DNA from: an uncultured Lachnospiraceae bacterium
Lineage (GTDB): Bacteria; Bacillota; Clostridia; Lachnospirales; Lachnospiraceae
DNA: 42,300 nucleotides
Assembly (NCBI GenBank): GCA_945949045.1
Contig: CAMFDG010000017.1
Coordinates: 1-42,300, forward strand
Direction: 5' to 3'
This document shows, piece after piece, positions 42,093 through 42,300 of this stretch. Position numbers and translations under genes: made by a program. The notes beneath the pieces are model-generated. The model was given only the letters and a program-made list of their open reading frames with translations. It did not search any database and was not told where the DNA came from. Position 1 is the first letter of the stretch; each line of letters starts with the position of its first letter.

Positions 42093-42121
42093 TTGACAAC
42101 CATATTTCATCATGCTATTAT
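42093..42121 (+). promoter_or_regulatory. Strong promoter P1, probable rRNA operon promoter
   Basis: TTGACA (42093-42098), 17 bases, TATTAT (42116-42121) with TG extension, followed by AAGCTG. It is duplicated 85 bp downstream as P2. Confidence 0.75.
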
Positions 42122-42177
42122 ATACAAGCTGACCGCAAGAAAACAACTTATAAGATTTCAAATAATTCAAAAAGTTG

Positions 42178-42206
42178 TTGACAAAAGCAAAACAGCTTGC
42201 TATAAT
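42178..42206 (+). promoter_or_regulatory. Strong promoter P2, probable rRNA operon promoter
   Basis: Full consensus TTGACA (42178-42183), 17 bases, TATAAT (42201-42206) with TG extension. The tandem arrangement and the leader ending in AGAACCTT at the window edge resemble the tandem promoters and leader of a Firmicute rRNA operon; the 16S gene itself would lie beyond 42300. Confidence 0.7.
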
Positions 42207-42300
42207 ATAGAAGCTGTCGTGCGAGAGCGGACAACAAAGAATCAAGAGTATACGTCGCCTGATATACCTTATAAAGAGACGTGTACAAATACAGAACCTT

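Noticed and set aside
41443-42099. Long open frames on both strands through array 3 (139 and 218 codons)
   Set aside because: The 51-bp unit equals 17 codons and holds no stop in several frames, so openness is a by-product; no start site or family.

Overview
The window looks like a chromosomal segment of an anaerobic Firmicute, most likely a Lachnospiraceae-type gut clostridium. The evidence is an oxygen-sensitive class III ribonucleotide reductase with its activase, an RlmD with the C-terminal extension known from clostridia, a B12/radical-SAM DUF4080-type protein, a YerC/YecD-type TrpR relative, a DUF1836 protein, and strong AGGAGG-type ribosome binding sites. The species is not determined.

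Layout. 1-371: seven exact 53-bp tandem hairpin repeats. 475-4758: a heterodimeric ABC exporter (minus) divergent from its likely MarR-type repressor. 4843-9313: nrdD behind a predicted NrdR box pair, nrdG, a small membrane protein and a FliB-like Cys-rich protein. 9371-14009: a DRE-TIM aldolase-like enzyme, an MraY-like sugar-phosphate transferase, an HD-GYP/receiver protein and an unknown membrane protein. 14135-18666: methyltransferase, hslO and nadE in one tight operon, running head-on into asnA with a 5-base gap. 18812-24145: small membrane proteins, a CPBP protease, a YerC-like regulator, a DUF1836 protein and pcrA, whose mRNA leader carries a hairpin repeat. 24278-26023: rlmD, whose last ~100 codons begin an AT-richer stretch.

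25745-29686 reads as an acquired, partly decayed island: an amidase/endolysin tail remnant, an orphan protein, an operon of an EEP-fold nuclease/phosphatase-like protein, a HAD-like protein and two unknown proteins, the last disrupted by frameshifts. From 29687 the core style resumes: radical SAM protein, corA plus a protease-less Lon-like AAA+ protein, a sugar-binding-like/GGDEF fusion, and a three-gene operon (acyltransferase, GT8, GT8-acyltransferase fusion) that probably builds a glycolipid or acylated envelope glycan.

The right end (40677-42300) is nearly gene-free but dense in structure: a Big2-type secreted protein whose last codons start a 37/38-bp repeat array, a 201-bp MITE-like element with 16-bp terminal inverted repeats and an 8-bp target duplication, tRNA-Gly(CCC) with promoter and terminator, nine exact 51-bp hairpin repeats, and two tandem near-consensus promoters that probably start an rRNA operon just beyond the window.

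The most unusual features are the four sequence-unrelated tandem hairpin arrays, the MITE with two internal long hairpins, the Lon-like AAA+ protein with an altered Walker B, and the GT8/acyltransferase operon.
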